Below the pieces are notes generated by a model. The model had not been told where the DNA came from and did not search any database. It worked only from the letters and a program-made list of their open reading frames with translations. The position numbers were made by a program, and so were the translations under genes. This document shows positions 12,501 through 24,812 of a stretch of 64,000 bases of DNA, in pieces. Each line of letters starts with the position of its first letter. Position 1 is the stretch's first letter. The stretch covers positions 318,772-382,771 of the forward strand of contig VYZB01000144.1 in the NCBI GenBank assembly GCA_013397455.1, given 5' to 3'. The DNA is from Crotophaga sulcirostris (lineage: Eukaryota; Chordata; Aves; Cuculiformes; Crotophagidae).

Positions 12501-14289
12501 ATATTTTTGAGCAACATCATTTTGAACTAGAGCAAATGATAAGTTGTACATTAGGAGGAAGCAATTGGGCAAATTCATCTGGTGCTTACAGTTTCCAAAA
12601 GCAGAACACTTCATAGCTGCACACAAATGTATCATGTTTCTATTTCAAGGCACACCTCCTGGCTAGTAAAAGAGCTGCAGAACGTGCCCAACACAGAGTG
12701 TTCAACTGCTTTGAACCTTGCTGGTTTATAATTCTTTCAAAGTATGAGGAGAGATAAGCAAGGACCATGTGCATGAGGAAGATGCATCTCTCATGTCCCA
12801 TCTACTTTTGAAGTCGCTTTGTTGAAAGAGAGTGAAATAAGCGGTTTGGTGTTCTTTCTCTTTTAAAAAGAAACAGATGGTGGATTTTCTTTTTAAAATG
12901 TTCACTTGAAGGTGTGGGGTTTATACCTTAAGGTGCATTGGACAGACTCTCAGCTTAACAGAACAGTTCTTCTCTTTGATGTTTTCTTTTCAGGTGCACG
13001 CTGTACCTGACAGCACACTGAGGGTGGAGGCAGAAACTGGGAGAGACGCTGTTAGTTCTGTCACTCCCCTGAACTTTTGTGGATTCGTGTTGATATTCTA
13101 TGTGGATGTGCCATGGAATTTTAGAAAGAATTTTGTTTTACTCTTCCCGAATTTCAGCTGTAAAGAGTAGTCATAAGCATTAGAGCCATGTTTCATTTCG
13201 GCAGGGATGCAGCTCAATCTCATTCTATATTTAATAAATTCGGAAGGAAGACATGCAACTCTCCTTGTCTTTTATATGTAGCTGGCATCTGTGAATGCTT
13301 CAGCACAAGGAACAGTTACTGCTCCTGATAAGAATCTGACAGACCAGTAATCAGACCAAGGATGAAAAATCTTGTGTCCTGTTTTCCGTCTATGGTTTTG
13401 TTAGTGCTTTATTTACGTAAATTCAGAATGTGATTGGAGAAATCAATGGAAGAAGAACATCAAGGTTTGCCAAATAGAAGATAGCATCCTTTGGTTCAGG
13501 AAGTCCTTGAGTTGCTGGAGCCTGATATAAGCATGTTTGGCCTTTTCTTATGATTTTCTAGGTATCTACTGTTGACAAAGGCAGCAGATGCTTATATCTT
13601 TTACTTTACTAAGATTATTTGTAAAATTGATAAAATACCAATCAGAGAAGAACAGAGCATCTTGCAGGTCATAAAGTGTATACTATTCAGACATATATAA
13701 CAGTGTATAACTCCACCTGTAGCATTTGGAAAAAAACAGTATGCTGAGATGAAGAAATTATGCCATCATTGAAATACCGTGCATATTTTTCAGTAAGACA
13801 AAACTAACAGAAGTATCCAGAGGTTTCCTCCAAATGATCCTTGGTCAGCTTGAGATGTCCAGAATAGCAGTTTGGGATGAGAATTCTAAGGTAAGATAGA
13901 AAACATTCATATCCTTTAGTGAATAATTTGTTATCTTCTTTCCTGAATATACAGGAAATTAAAAACAAATGGAGTGTCACTTAAATAGACTGACAGGAAG
14001 GGAAATAGGGTAGTGATATGTGTACTTCTAGTAAAATTCTGTAAATCTATGAATTAAGATGGAACTGGAAATCATAACTAAATGAAAACACATGTAATAG
14101 TGTGTGTCAACATCTTACTGGAAAAGAGACAATCAAAGAGACATTAATACCAAATATACAAGAAAGATAAAGTGGAATAATAATAGTATACATTTAAGGA
14201 GATAAGATTCAAATCACATTAGTCAACTCACCACTGCAATTTGTAACATGAGAGTCAATCCGGTTTGAAATTTCAGGTGTGAACAGGAA
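9541..14289. other. Non-coding AT-rich DNA
   Basis: I see no recognisable gene or repeat family here. The only item singled out is a candidate terminal exon at 12994-13238. Part of the region just before 14290 may belong to the ancient LINE that follows, but it is too diverged for me to say. Confidence 0.65.
12994..13238 (+). other. Candidate terminal exon with polyadenylation signal
   Basis: A good acceptor match (TTTTCTTTTCAG, ending at 12993) is followed by an open frame of 59 codons to a stop at 13168-13170. A canonical AATAAA lies 63 bases further on, at 13233-13238. The order acceptor, open frame, stop, AATAAA is what a last exon looks like. The encoded peptide resembles nothing I know, and its second half is hydrophobic and of low coding quality. 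A last exon of a long non-coding RNA, or chance, are both reasonable alternatives. Confidence 0.2.
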
Positions 14290-15885
14290 GAATATAATAT
14301 TTAGGCCACATTACCGACCGCTTGACCAGCATGGCAGAACCAGTGTAATATTCTGAGAGAAGCAGAAAGTAGAGAAAATTAATGTGAGGTAACTTAAATT
14401 TTTTCTATGTGAATTGGGCAAATTGAACCAGGACATGAAGTGGAGACACAATTCTTAGGTGCTATCAATGATTATTTCCAGTAGAGCATCTGTTCGGAGT
14501 ACTCACACAGAAAAAATCAGCCCTTGAATCAGTATTTAGCAATATAAGGAATGGTCTGGTGTGAAATCTTACAGCTTAAGCATCATTCTGTCAGTGTTGT
14601 GGCCAATACTATATTGAGATTTGGCATCCCTTCAAAAGCAATAGGTAGTAAAAAATCACCTGCTTCCATTGAAAAGATGAGCTGTGTAAAAATGAGAAAG
14701 CATCATTAATAGAACCTAAAGGAAGCAGCTGAGAGAGTTATCCTTACATGGGGCATGACGATTGGCTGGGAACATTGTCCTGGAAGTAAAGCACTAGGAG
14801 AAGGACTGAAAAAAAGGATGAAACTCTTTCTAATCATCAAAGCAATAGAGGTTACTAGAAGAAAGCGTGCTTCAGGGAACTGATATTGAATCTAAATTAA
14901 GAAAAGAGAAAGGATCTTAAACTCTGGCCAGTTGGACAAAGATGCAGACAAAAGAAGAGTTTGAAGAGCAAGTAGTTAAAGAAATTGGAACTAACTTTGA
15001 TCCCTGTCCATACCCAGTAGCAAGAAGCCCTTCAGGGAGGGTTTAAAAGCCAAGCTTAAAGAAGAAACACTGGAGGAAGGAGTAGAGGTATAAAAGAAGC
15101 AGAAGTACATTGCTGACAGGCCAAATCAGCTCTTTATGTCAGCACTCAAGGCTGAAGAAACCAAAGGGAGTCCCACAGCAAAATCTCTTTTTGGGGGAAG
15201 TGCGTAACAGTAGATTTATATGGAATTAAAATAAATGCAGAGAGGCTGTGGCAGAAATGGAGGAAATGAACACAAACAGAATACAAGACTGGACAGTTTC
15301 ACAAAGGGTTCTGAAATAATTCAAGGATAAAATAGCTTAATAGTAGCAGTGTGTAACATCCTGTTCTAAAACTCTGTTGGTATTTGAATATGGGAGGAGG
15401 GTGTGATGTCCATCTTTGAAGAAAGATTTAGGTGAAACCTGGAAATAGCCATCCTGTAACTGAGATCTGTGCTGAGACACTAGTAGAAATTATAACAAAA
15501 GATAGACTTAGTGAATAACCAGATAAAAATGATCTGTTTGAAAGAATCAGTATGGCTGCAGTAAAAGCATTTTTATCTTCAAATATTTTCTAGTTTAAGT
15601 GGTCAACAAGTATGTGGAGATGAGAGACTCAACTGATGTAGTCTACTTTGACTCTTAGGTCCCTCAATAGAGGTCTTTGAGAGAAGTAATTGCCAGGTGA
15701 GAAGGATGTGGAATGACTCCCATATATATGAAACAGCTGAGAAGGCTGGGACTTCTTTTCCTTGAAAAGAGATGATTAAGGTAGGATCTGATAGAAATCT
15801 AGGAAATTGCAAGTGTGATGAGAGGGTGTTATGAATGCAAAAAATTGGCTCAACAGGAAATTGAAAAAATACATAGACAAGAGAC
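14290..15885 (+). mobile_element. Ancient CR1/L3-type LINE, decayed ORF2
   Basis: Heavily mutated remains of a CR1-superfamily LINE, closest in my recollection to the L3/CR1 group old copies shared by birds, crocodilians and turtles. Landmarks occur in the right order on one strand. The end of the endonuclease gives 'HYRPLDQHG' (near 14310) and 'QFLGAINDYF' (near 14450-14480). The linker includes 'EFEEQ' near 14955. The start of the reverse transcriptase reads 'IITKDRLSE' and then 'DKNDLFE' (15490-15545), followed by 'VNKYVE' and 'DVVYFDS' (15600-15655). The C-terminal part reads 'LRRLGLLFLEKR' (15738-15773). The catalytic core with its YADD-type motif is missing between about 15690 and 15735, an internal deletion. 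Stops and frameshifts occur throughout. The element may extend further 5' (to about 14000) and a little 3', but the similarity fades. It is a neutral fossil, much older than the other CR1 copies here. Confidence 0.8.
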
Positions 15886-17505
15886 CTATTAAAGATTGCT
15901 TTTGTTGAAATTTTGGTCATTACACAGGCTCTGCTGTGTCTCAGCTAAGATTATCAGGATTTTGTAGAGTATATCTTACATTACTTACAGACTTCCTCAC
16001 AAGTTCCTTAATTTCACTTGTACTTCAGAAAAGATGAACTCCCAAGTAATGAGATGCTGTCACTGTTGATAATCAGAATGATGACTGATGTAAATGAAGA
16101 CTGCCAGTAACAGGACTTTTCCCTGTGGGAAAACAGAATGAATGCTCTGGGTTTACATCTGTTTATAAATTTTTGTGTAATGAAGTGAAGCACTGTTTCA
16201 TTTATAATATGGTAGATCTGGTTCTGATTGTTAGCGCTTTTTCGAAAATTTTATCTTAATTTCATTACAGTGGAAACTAGGTAAAATTCTAATTTCCACA
16301 TTTGCATCATCTATACAACTCCGGAATGTGATGAAAAGTGTTTATATAATTTCTGATCTTTAAAACAGTTGACATTTTGGGGTTTTAATGGTATTATTAA
16401 GCAGAATAGAGTTGTAAGTGGGGCAACTAGGAACACGTTCATTCATTTTTAAAGAAGTTTTAAGTATTATTATGATTTGGGATAGGCTACTCTTTCGAAG
16501 AGAGGAGAACCAAATGGACTCATTTAAAAGTAAGTAAAATCAGGAAAAGCAGTAATGGCTGCTGGCAAAAAAAGTGCAGAAATAAAAAGCAAATATAAAA
16601 TGCAAGCATTTGGATTTGTAGTAGGGGGGTTATCAAATGTCTTAGGAAAATGACGTGTTGACACCAAGTTGGGAAATTACAGTGATTTTTTTATGGGTGT
16701 AAGAGTAGCTCCAAAAATTCTAATACCAGCAACTCATTGAAAAGAAACTTAAGCTAGACCAGCCATGGTCAGAGAGAACTGTGACTTCTATGTTAATAAG
16801 AAATGGATTCATTTGTGAGTCACCGTTTCGGGTTTGACTAGGGACAGGGGGAACGGGAGAGAGCAGTGAAAGCACAACTTTGTCTTCCAAACACTGAGAA
16901 GCTGTAGTATACAAACAAATCCATTTAGGAAGAATATATCTTTTATTTCTACAAGTTCATCACACGAAGTCTTTCTTGGGGTTATAGCACTGCTTTATGT
17001 CTTGTAGTTTTGTCTTGATTCTCCTCAGTTATTCATGTGTTTTTTCACAAGGTCCTTTTCTTTTTTGATGGATCCAAATTTCCATTTACTTGTATCCATA
17101 TCTTAGGAGGCCTTTAGTTCCCAGAAGCAGTTCTTTTCTGTAATATTTCTCTCTATGCAGTTTCGTTGTCATTTTTATGTCTAAGCAAAGTTTAATAATG
17201 GAAATTAGGGAAGCAGAGCACTGCAGTGTGGGAGGACAAGAAAGAAAGTCAGTGTTCTATTCTAAAAGGGAAAAATTTCTTTGTTGCTGTTAAAAGCAGG
17301 TAGGAGAAAGGGTTTTTCTTAAGTAGGTCCCCATTCATATGTGTCTGTCTTCCACTGGTACCCTAAAGAAGGTGTCTGTCTACAACCCTACCATGTCATG
17401 TGCTATTGACAATCAGTTGCTTCTTAACAGTGACTTAGACTGTCATATGTAAGGATAAACTTATTTTTCTCTTTAGCCAAAATTTCTGTAACCAAGTAAA
17501 ATAAC

Positions 17506-17534
17506 GGGGGAGGAGAAGAAGGAAGAAGAAAGGA
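17506..17534. repeat. Purine-rich GGA/GAA tract
   Basis: A short all-purine run of degenerate GGA and GAA triplets, interpreted as a simple sequence repeat. Confidence 0.75.
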
Positions 17535-20046
17535 GTACACAGAATCTGTCAGGATTCTCCTGGCGGGGAAACAGTGATGGCTTAAAAGAAAAAAATTGGC
17601 TTCCCCTGGGCATATTCTGGGTAAGACCTTCTTTGCCGGTGGTTTTCAACAGCATCCTACAGCTTCACTTCCCAGATTCCTATAGTTATGTAGTAACTTC
17701 TGTGATCTTGGTCCATAGCCCTGATGGCTGCACAGAGAAATTTTAAAGTTAATTATAGAAACTCAAAATCCAGATGCAGCTACAAAGAATTCTCAGTGCA
17801 TTATTTAAAAGGGAGTAGAAGCTTAAATTATGGATTAGTTATTAGATATTAAAACACCTATGTGGAGGAAGACTCAGGTTTTGACTTCCCAACTGTGCTA
17901 ACACTGGAAGCAAGTGAAACTAGTCCAGAATCCCTCTCTCATGCTAAACACTTCTAATGAAAATATGAAGCCAAAGAAACCATCTTCCTGTGTAAAAGAG
18001 TTACTTCGCCTGTTAAATTTGGGTATATATAATAAATATAGAAGTAACTAAGGAGTTTGAACAACTAATTTGAAGCCTAATCTTTGTAAGGCAGTTCACA
18101 AAGGTGAAATTGGCTAATTAAGGGTCCCAAGGAAACCATTGAATAGGTGGGGAAAATATGCAGTTTCCCTAACTCCCCCAACAAGGTGTACTGACAGAGA
18201 CAGGAAAAATCCAGTTCCCTCAGACTTGCTGAAATAGAGACCACGACTCTAAATCAAATGTTTGTTGAAGGCCCCTACAATTTTATCAGTGCATTTTTAT
18301 TATTTTTTTAATAAGTACTTCTCAGGTAGGAGAAAAAAAACTAGGTTAATGGAAAGATGATTGTGAATAATTTCCAAATTTTCATGAGTAAATAGATTCT
18401 TTAATGATTATTCATGCACTTTTCATTTGAACATGCAGGAGCAGTAATATTTCCTGCTCGTCAACATTTACACAAAGCCCATTTTTTCATGCTGAAATAC
18501 TGACTTTGAATATCCAGGCTAATTCTGTTATTCAAAATCTGATGACAAAACTGTTCTTGTCACCTGTAGTGGAAAGATTAGGATTCATAATCTAGTTCTC
18601 CGATAACATAACGATGCAGGAGTTATTATTAGAGCTCTTTCATAACAACAGAGAGAGTCGGAATTCAATCAACCTTTTTTTGAGATACTAAAATGCAAAA
18701 TACATATTTCAAAGTATGACTACTAAGAATCACAAATGGTGTTCTTCAAAAACGCACACCATCTCTTTGTCTTTGCAGAGTTATCTGTGTTATACTGTAT
18801 TTCCTTTCTTGCAACATTACATGTGATTTGGAATGTATTTTTGTTTGTTTTTTTAATAATAGGTTATCAATGGGTCTTTGTTGCACTAAGTATTTGATTT
18901 ACTGGATACGGATATTGTCTTCCAGTCCTTTCAGATTTCTAATCTCTGCACATTAGTCTGTTTCTATAGCATTGCAAAAAATAAATCAGAAATCAGATAC
19001 TCTAATACTATAATATGCTGTACTATCACCTCATCAGTTTTCAATTCTGTCGCTTACTGTAAGCTCAAATTAAATTTCCTGCATCAGAATGGATGAACTA
19101 AAAAATGATCCTGGCACTCTAAATCTGAAAATATTGTATTAGCAGATTGAGGTCAAGGATTAGCAACACGAAGCACATTAACAGAATGCTAATAAAAGCA
19201 AACCTTTCCTCCCTTCCTATGACTTTAATATCTTGGTCCCTTTGCAGTCATTTAGTACAGGTGGGTCATCACAGTGTTATTCAACAAAAACCCAAGAAGC
19301 ACTGCTTTATAATCTATATGGATAACAAGCTTTGGACTTAAAAAAGCTTGCATGGGAGATGTGGCAACAATGTCTTTTGTAGTCCAGAAATTTTGTTTGT
19401 TAGCAATAGCAACAGGAACAGTAATCAAAGGATATCTTTATACTACATGTCCTACACAATGAATGAGAAAGACTCTGCCATTTTCCAAGACCCTGACAGC
19501 CAGTTGCTGGATATGGCTGTGCTTCTGGCTACTCTTCCAGTTCACACAGAGTTTCAGGAGTGGACGTGTATGCAGTGTACTGTGAACCATGCAATTTCCG
19601 TTCTCAATGATATATGGAAACATGGTTGGGCCTTCAGCTCCTGACATCCACACAGTTCTCAGGGACAGCCATGCTGACGGATAAGCTGTAGGGTGTTCAG
19701 TGCTTCCTATTACCAGTGCTGTTGAAGTGGATGGAGGGGAGCTTGTAGTCTGGATGCAGGCGAGTGCTTTAGTGTACTTTTCTGGTCTGAGCCTGAGCTG
19801 GAACTCGGTTTGTGGATGGATACATGGAGAGAGAATGGGCATGTCCGGGCTAGAGCACAAGCTTGAGTGCATAGTACAAACCCATAGTATGTGGCTTCAA
19901 ACCACAGTATGAAACGAATAGTATAAACTCTTAAATTTGGCTATTTTCAGACAACAGTAGAACGACGAAAATGTTATCTTAGGCTTAGTTTGATAATATA
20001 ATATTCTTTTGGAAGAATGCCATGGTTTATTATTTTAAAATAATCG

Positions 20047-20060
20047 TCATCATCATCATC
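20047..20060. repeat. (TCA)n microsatellite
   Basis: Four and two-thirds perfect copies of TCA, a short simple repeat. Confidence 0.85.
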
Positions 20061-20280
20061 CTGTTGTCTTTTTTCCCATAGAGATGGATCTCACCATGCC
20101 TTTCATCATCATCTCCCAGAAACATATCTTTTTGTTTTCTGTTGCTTTGAGTTCTTAGGACAACCTTTTAAATTCTGTTCATTACATCTCTGCTTTCACT
20201 TCACTTTCCAAATGTTCCCTCTCCATGAATATAAAAAGAACTTTAATACTGTAGTGTCGCATTTAAATCAAAGAAAAACA

Positions 20281-20296
20281 GAGGGAGGGAGGGGGA
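20281..20296. repeat. GAGG-rich low-complexity tract
   Basis: Purine-only sequence with GAGG/GGAG units, followed by a further purine-rich stretch. Simple repeat. Confidence 0.75.
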
Positions 20297-22935
20297 AAGA
20301 AAAATGAGAAGTCATTTGGAACACCAAGACAATGAGTGCTTAGCTTAACATTCCTATAATTGTATTTCTTAAATGCCCTGCTCCACCTTCTCTGCACATG
20401 AAAAAAAAATTGTACTTTTCTGTTTTTTCAAGTGTTCTGCTTTGGGTGACAGAGAAGTGGTTTAAGCAGTGAGACCAAGTGAGGTGAGTTCAATTTTGAA
20501 AAGCAAGCGTGCCTTTCTGATCACCGGTTTTCCCTAGGCTGGGAGACACCCCAAGGATGTGGGAAGGAAATGGGCCCTAAGTCCGTTCTCCAAATTACAT
20601 CAAACATCATTGCAGATATGGTGCATTAGCTGTAAGGATGCAGCAATAGTAGCTGATCTGTTTGTGTCTTTGGGAGTCACTGAGGAAATTTGTTCATTGA
20701 TTTCTTCCTGCTTCACCTCTTGCATAATGCAATTGTAAATTACCTCTCTTCAGTCCTGTCCTTAGGTCTTTCGAAAGAAGTCTTTGGTAGGCAACATTCT
20801 GCAAGTAGTTTTGGTTTCAGAGTAACTATTAGGAGGTCTTCATTGTATATGAAGGTTTTCAGAAAGAATTAAGGAATAAGAACAAAACCTTTTAAGAGAT
20901 TCGCACACATAAGATTTCATCCCTCTTTGACTGTGGTTCACACGTTGCTTGTAAACCGCAACTTGCGTGTTAGCTTAGAGGCTAGTGTCGTTTCCTGCCT
21001 GTGTACGGGAAATTAATTCAATAGGCTGAGACAATCTGGTCTTCAAAAATCAGTAGGCAACTCTTGACATATGGTATGCACTCAGATAAGGTAGGAGGTA
21101 TTAATCTGTCAGAAAATGGAAATGTGTTGCCTAGTATGTTTGTGTAAGTGCAGGGAAGATGAACAGAGAAATGGGAAGCATCTTGAGTTTTAAACATTGA
21201 CTTATTCTTAGAAGTTCTGCTGTTCTGTTTATGAATTTCATCTCAGACAGTTGGCCTGAACAGCACCTTTTTGTTTCCAAGTGATTTGCTGAATGAGGAA
21301 AAAAGTATTGAAAGTTTTATGTAAATTAGGAAAAAAAATGTATTTGTGCATGTGTTATTGAGCTTGTATGTCAAGAAGGCTCATTTTGCCCTTTTTTCAA
21401 AAGATGAAGGATTTTTATAGGAGGCTTTCAGCCCCATTTCTAGATGAAGCCAATTCATAAACAAAGATCAAGCAAAGCACCTAAATCTTCTGGCATTTTC
21501 CTGCTGCTAGAATTAGGTACTCATTTCAGTCTTTCTATGAGTCAGACTTAATGAGCAAATTTGGTGTGTTCATTGGCATGCATTCACCAGCAGAAACCCT
21601 CAATGATAGAGGCATGGTGCTTGTCAAATAATTCAGTAAAGACTAAAAAGGTAGAGAAAAGGTTTTCCTCTAAAGGGCTGCTAAGGAAGCTAAAATGTTT
21701 CTCTCTTCATCTTTGTTCAATTTTTCATTTAGCTAATGAAATAATTGAGAAACAGGCCTTAAAAGTATGATTGCTTTATTAATAATGGATGGGCAGCATT
21801 AGAAAGGGCTAATAAACCTATTAGACTATTCTTTAATAATGTGTGCAACATAATGTTAGGATCGTAAAGCTCTCATTTGAAGGAATATTTTCCCCAGTGG
21901 TGGCATTTTCATTATTACTGATTCATCTAATGCAAGTAGTAATTTAAATCCACTTTTCAACTTATCATTGCTATCAACTGAAAAACATTGGGCTGGATTT
22001 TCAATAGGTGTAAGGTAGTATAGCTTTATTTAAGTGAGTTTAAATACACTGATTTATATTACCCAAAAACTTAAACTGCAGTTTAGGCCAGTTCTCAGCA
22101 GGACTGAGGATCACTCACTGGCCCTTGGCTGTCTTTGCTGTACTCCTCACGTCCACTGCGCCCACCTTCTTCCCTCTCTCCACTACCTCCTGCCATGCAG
22201 GGGTAGTGAGTTTGTGTTGCACAAACCACTGGTAAAGCTTTTCTGTTTTTATCTCTAGTGTTCATTTCAATTTGTGTAATTAAGCTAAGCATGGCGCCAG
22301 CTGAAATTCAGTTATAATAGCAGCCTGAGACTAGCTTTTCAGACTAATTTTTCCTGTGTGTTTTAGTGTTTCAGCCTCTAGCATGCAGCAGTAGTTTCAA
22401 AATGTCATATATATTCAACATTTTGGAGATGGAGCATTAGTAAAATTGAGTGGGACTTTATGATGTGTTTATTAACTCTGGCGAGAGCGGAATAGCATTC
22501 CTGATGTCTCCACACTCTTCCACTTAATGTCATTCTTTTCAATAAACAATGTGTTAGTTACACCCTGTGTAGCAACAGCATAAACTGGGGCATGTCTTTA
22601 AGTGGAACTGTGTAAATTGGAAGGACAGGATGAAAGATAGTGTGAGCTGAAAGGTGCTTTGGTAACGGATGAGTGTTTTGTCAGTCTCTGTTTTTATTTG
22701 CAACAGTAGTTGAAATAGACCTTGTCAAGCTACATACTGCAAATGTGCTAGTAATCTGGTGATCTCCTGTCATTTGGGTTCTAAAATCCACCCTAGGGTT
22801 CTAGCAATGTGTCTCAGCAATAATAAAACCTCATTTTATTTTATATAAATATGTATATAAGCTAGGTGTAATTAGACACATATAGTAACGTGCAGTACAT
22901 TATGCTCACATGTATATATTCACTGTATGTGTGTT

Positions 22936-22946
22936 TATATATATAT
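22936..22946. repeat. (TA)n run in AT-rich stretch
   Basis: Five TA units plus one T, lying in a wider AT-rich region (about 22840-22970) that also has scattered TATATA strings. Low complexity only. Confidence 0.75.
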
Positions 22947-23121
22947 CTTTCCAATAAATACAGTAATTACAAGAAATTTGGCAAATTGAATACGTTGCAT
23001 TTTTGTCAAGACTTTTAGAACAATTTTCTTGGTATTTGTATGTTTATTTGCAGTATTCTTTGGCCACTGGAAGAAGCTGTTTGATAGAGCTGTCTTTGTC
23101 AATGGACTGTTCTCTTTTCAG

Positions 23122-23284
23122 CTCCTTTGAGTGCCATGAGAAGGAACTGCAGGGTCTTATAGCACTATCCAAAAAAGGGAAGAAAAGATGTCAAAAAGCC
23201 ATGAGTATTTCTGCAGCTGGAGCTAAGTCAGCAATGATATTCATATGTACGCCCTTGTGTGATGTCGGCCCTTACAGTGCCTAG
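23122..23284 (+). other. Candidate 3' coding exon, unassigned
   Basis: A good acceptor match (TTCTCTTTTCAG, ending at 23121) opens a frame of 53 codons that ends at a TAG at 23282-23284. The peptide begins 'SFECHEKELQGLIALSKKGKK' minus its last residue, and its middle is basic. A second, offset open frame follows at 23296-23517 in a different phase. I recognise neither. There is no nearby polyadenylation signal apart from an AATAAA at 23740-23745. Chance is a serious alternative. Confidence 0.15.
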
Positions 23285-24118
23285 GAGAATACCAAGTGTT
23301 GGACCCTAACCCAGTGTGCAGTGTGAACAGCAGTGCAAAAATGCCAAGTGCTTCCAGTCAGGATGTTTTTTGTGTTGACACCTTCAAGAAGGTATTCCTT
23401 GTGAGCTCCTTGGATTACGCGGTGAAATCATCCCTCCTTTCATCTCAGCCACATCACTTCTCTGTTCTGTCCTCCGTGTCAGCCTGGAGTTTTCCTTTCC
23501 TTTCAGATCAGAGCTGAAGTGAGGACTGAATACTGGAAACCTCAGATTTTCAAGGTGTATTAAACAAAAATGTTATTTAAGTAAAAAAAAAAAGTTATAA
23601 ATCCATGAAAGAATAGTCTGGGTGAGATTGTAATCTACACACACCCCCTGATGTTATATACTGAGAAAAACACTTGACAGACTGCAGAGGAAATCATGAA
23701 CTCACATGAAAATGTGCTTTTTTTAAAAAGTTCTCTTAGAATAAAACAATGAAACAAAGCTTTTCACTTCTTTTACAAAAGAATATATTTCTGCCTGTAT
23801 TAATGTTCCAGTTTTGCCCTTGTCTTGTGGCTTAACCTTTTCTTAGGCTGCATAAAACAGTCTTTTGTTGAAGCAGATAGTGGAAACCTTTACATCAAAA
23901 GGTAGTGCCATAATAAGATATGGTGCTCTAGCTAGCCCTAATTTCTTCCCACTTACCCTTTCTTTCCCTCCTGTGTTTTCAGTTCTTTATTTTAACTCTA
24001 TTGCTGCTGCTTCTCCCATTTTTTATCATGGCAATGACTGAATATATAAATTGTACAGGCTAAAAAACTAGCTTCTTCACAATTTTTTTCACATCTCACC
24101 TTTATTTACCACCTCTCC

Positions 24119-24131
24119 AAAAAAAAAAAAA
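24119..24131. repeat. A13 homopolymer in purine tract
   Basis: Thirteen A followed by an A/G-rich stretch to about 24145. Low-complexity sequence. Confidence 0.85.
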
Positions 24132-24673
24132 GAAAGAGGAGGAAAAATACAAACAAAATAGCTTGCTCTCTGCATACCTAATGCCACAAAATGAACCCAG
24201 TTGTGAATGCTTTATTCTGGCTGCCAACTCCATCCTTTCCTCCCCTTCTCTCCTGTTCTACAGAGATTCTGCACTCGTGCCTGCAAACAGTAGTAGTACC
24301 ATGAAAAGATGTTCTTCTCTCCCTTTAACTATTTTTAAGATATTGCTTGGATAGGTTTTCCCTGTAAGGTAGTGCAGAATACAGTTAACACTGCTAATAA
24401 CATGCCATTTTAGAAAAACTGAAAAGACATCATCTGGGAGCATTCATTGCATTTCTCTTCCATTGTGAATTCCTACTACAGAACAGTGCAAACAACAGCA
24501 AATGTTTGCAGGTGCAAATCCTACCTGGCCTTCCTGCAAAAGGCTGTAAATCTATATGCAGTAGGATTTTCCCTTCTAGAGGTCGCTCAGGTGGGAGCAG
24601 CTGCACCTGCTGTTGGATGGAATGCCTTACAGGCTACTCTACTTCTCCTTTTGTTCCTGTGATTTCTGGCCAG

Positions 24674-24812
24674 AATGTAGCTCCAAGGCTTCAATGTGAG
24701 ATAGAGATAAGAATGGATGGTGCAAGAGCAGGTTCCCAGAGCCTGGAGGAAGATGTGTACCTAGGGCTGGAACCAGACCATCAGCCAGAACCACTCCTGC
24801 AACACCAGCCAG
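24674..24812 (+). other. Candidate 139-nt coding exon, unassigned
   Basis: This is the best exon-like signal in the window. A long pyrimidine tract (from about 24635) ends in the acceptor GGCCAG at 24673. The stretch ends in CAG at 24810-24812, followed by the strong donor GTGAGG. Exactly one of the three frames is open across the whole interval (46 codons plus one base). The other two frames meet stops within 30 bases. The open frame gives an acidic, Gln/Pro-rich peptide with parts such as 'SQSLEEDVYLGLEPDHQPEP', and it looks richer in G+C than its flanks. The frame is also open beyond both splice sites (24506-24844). I do not recognise the product, and no partner exon is identifiable here. 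Alternatives are an exon of a long non-coding RNA or coincidence. Confidence 0.3.
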
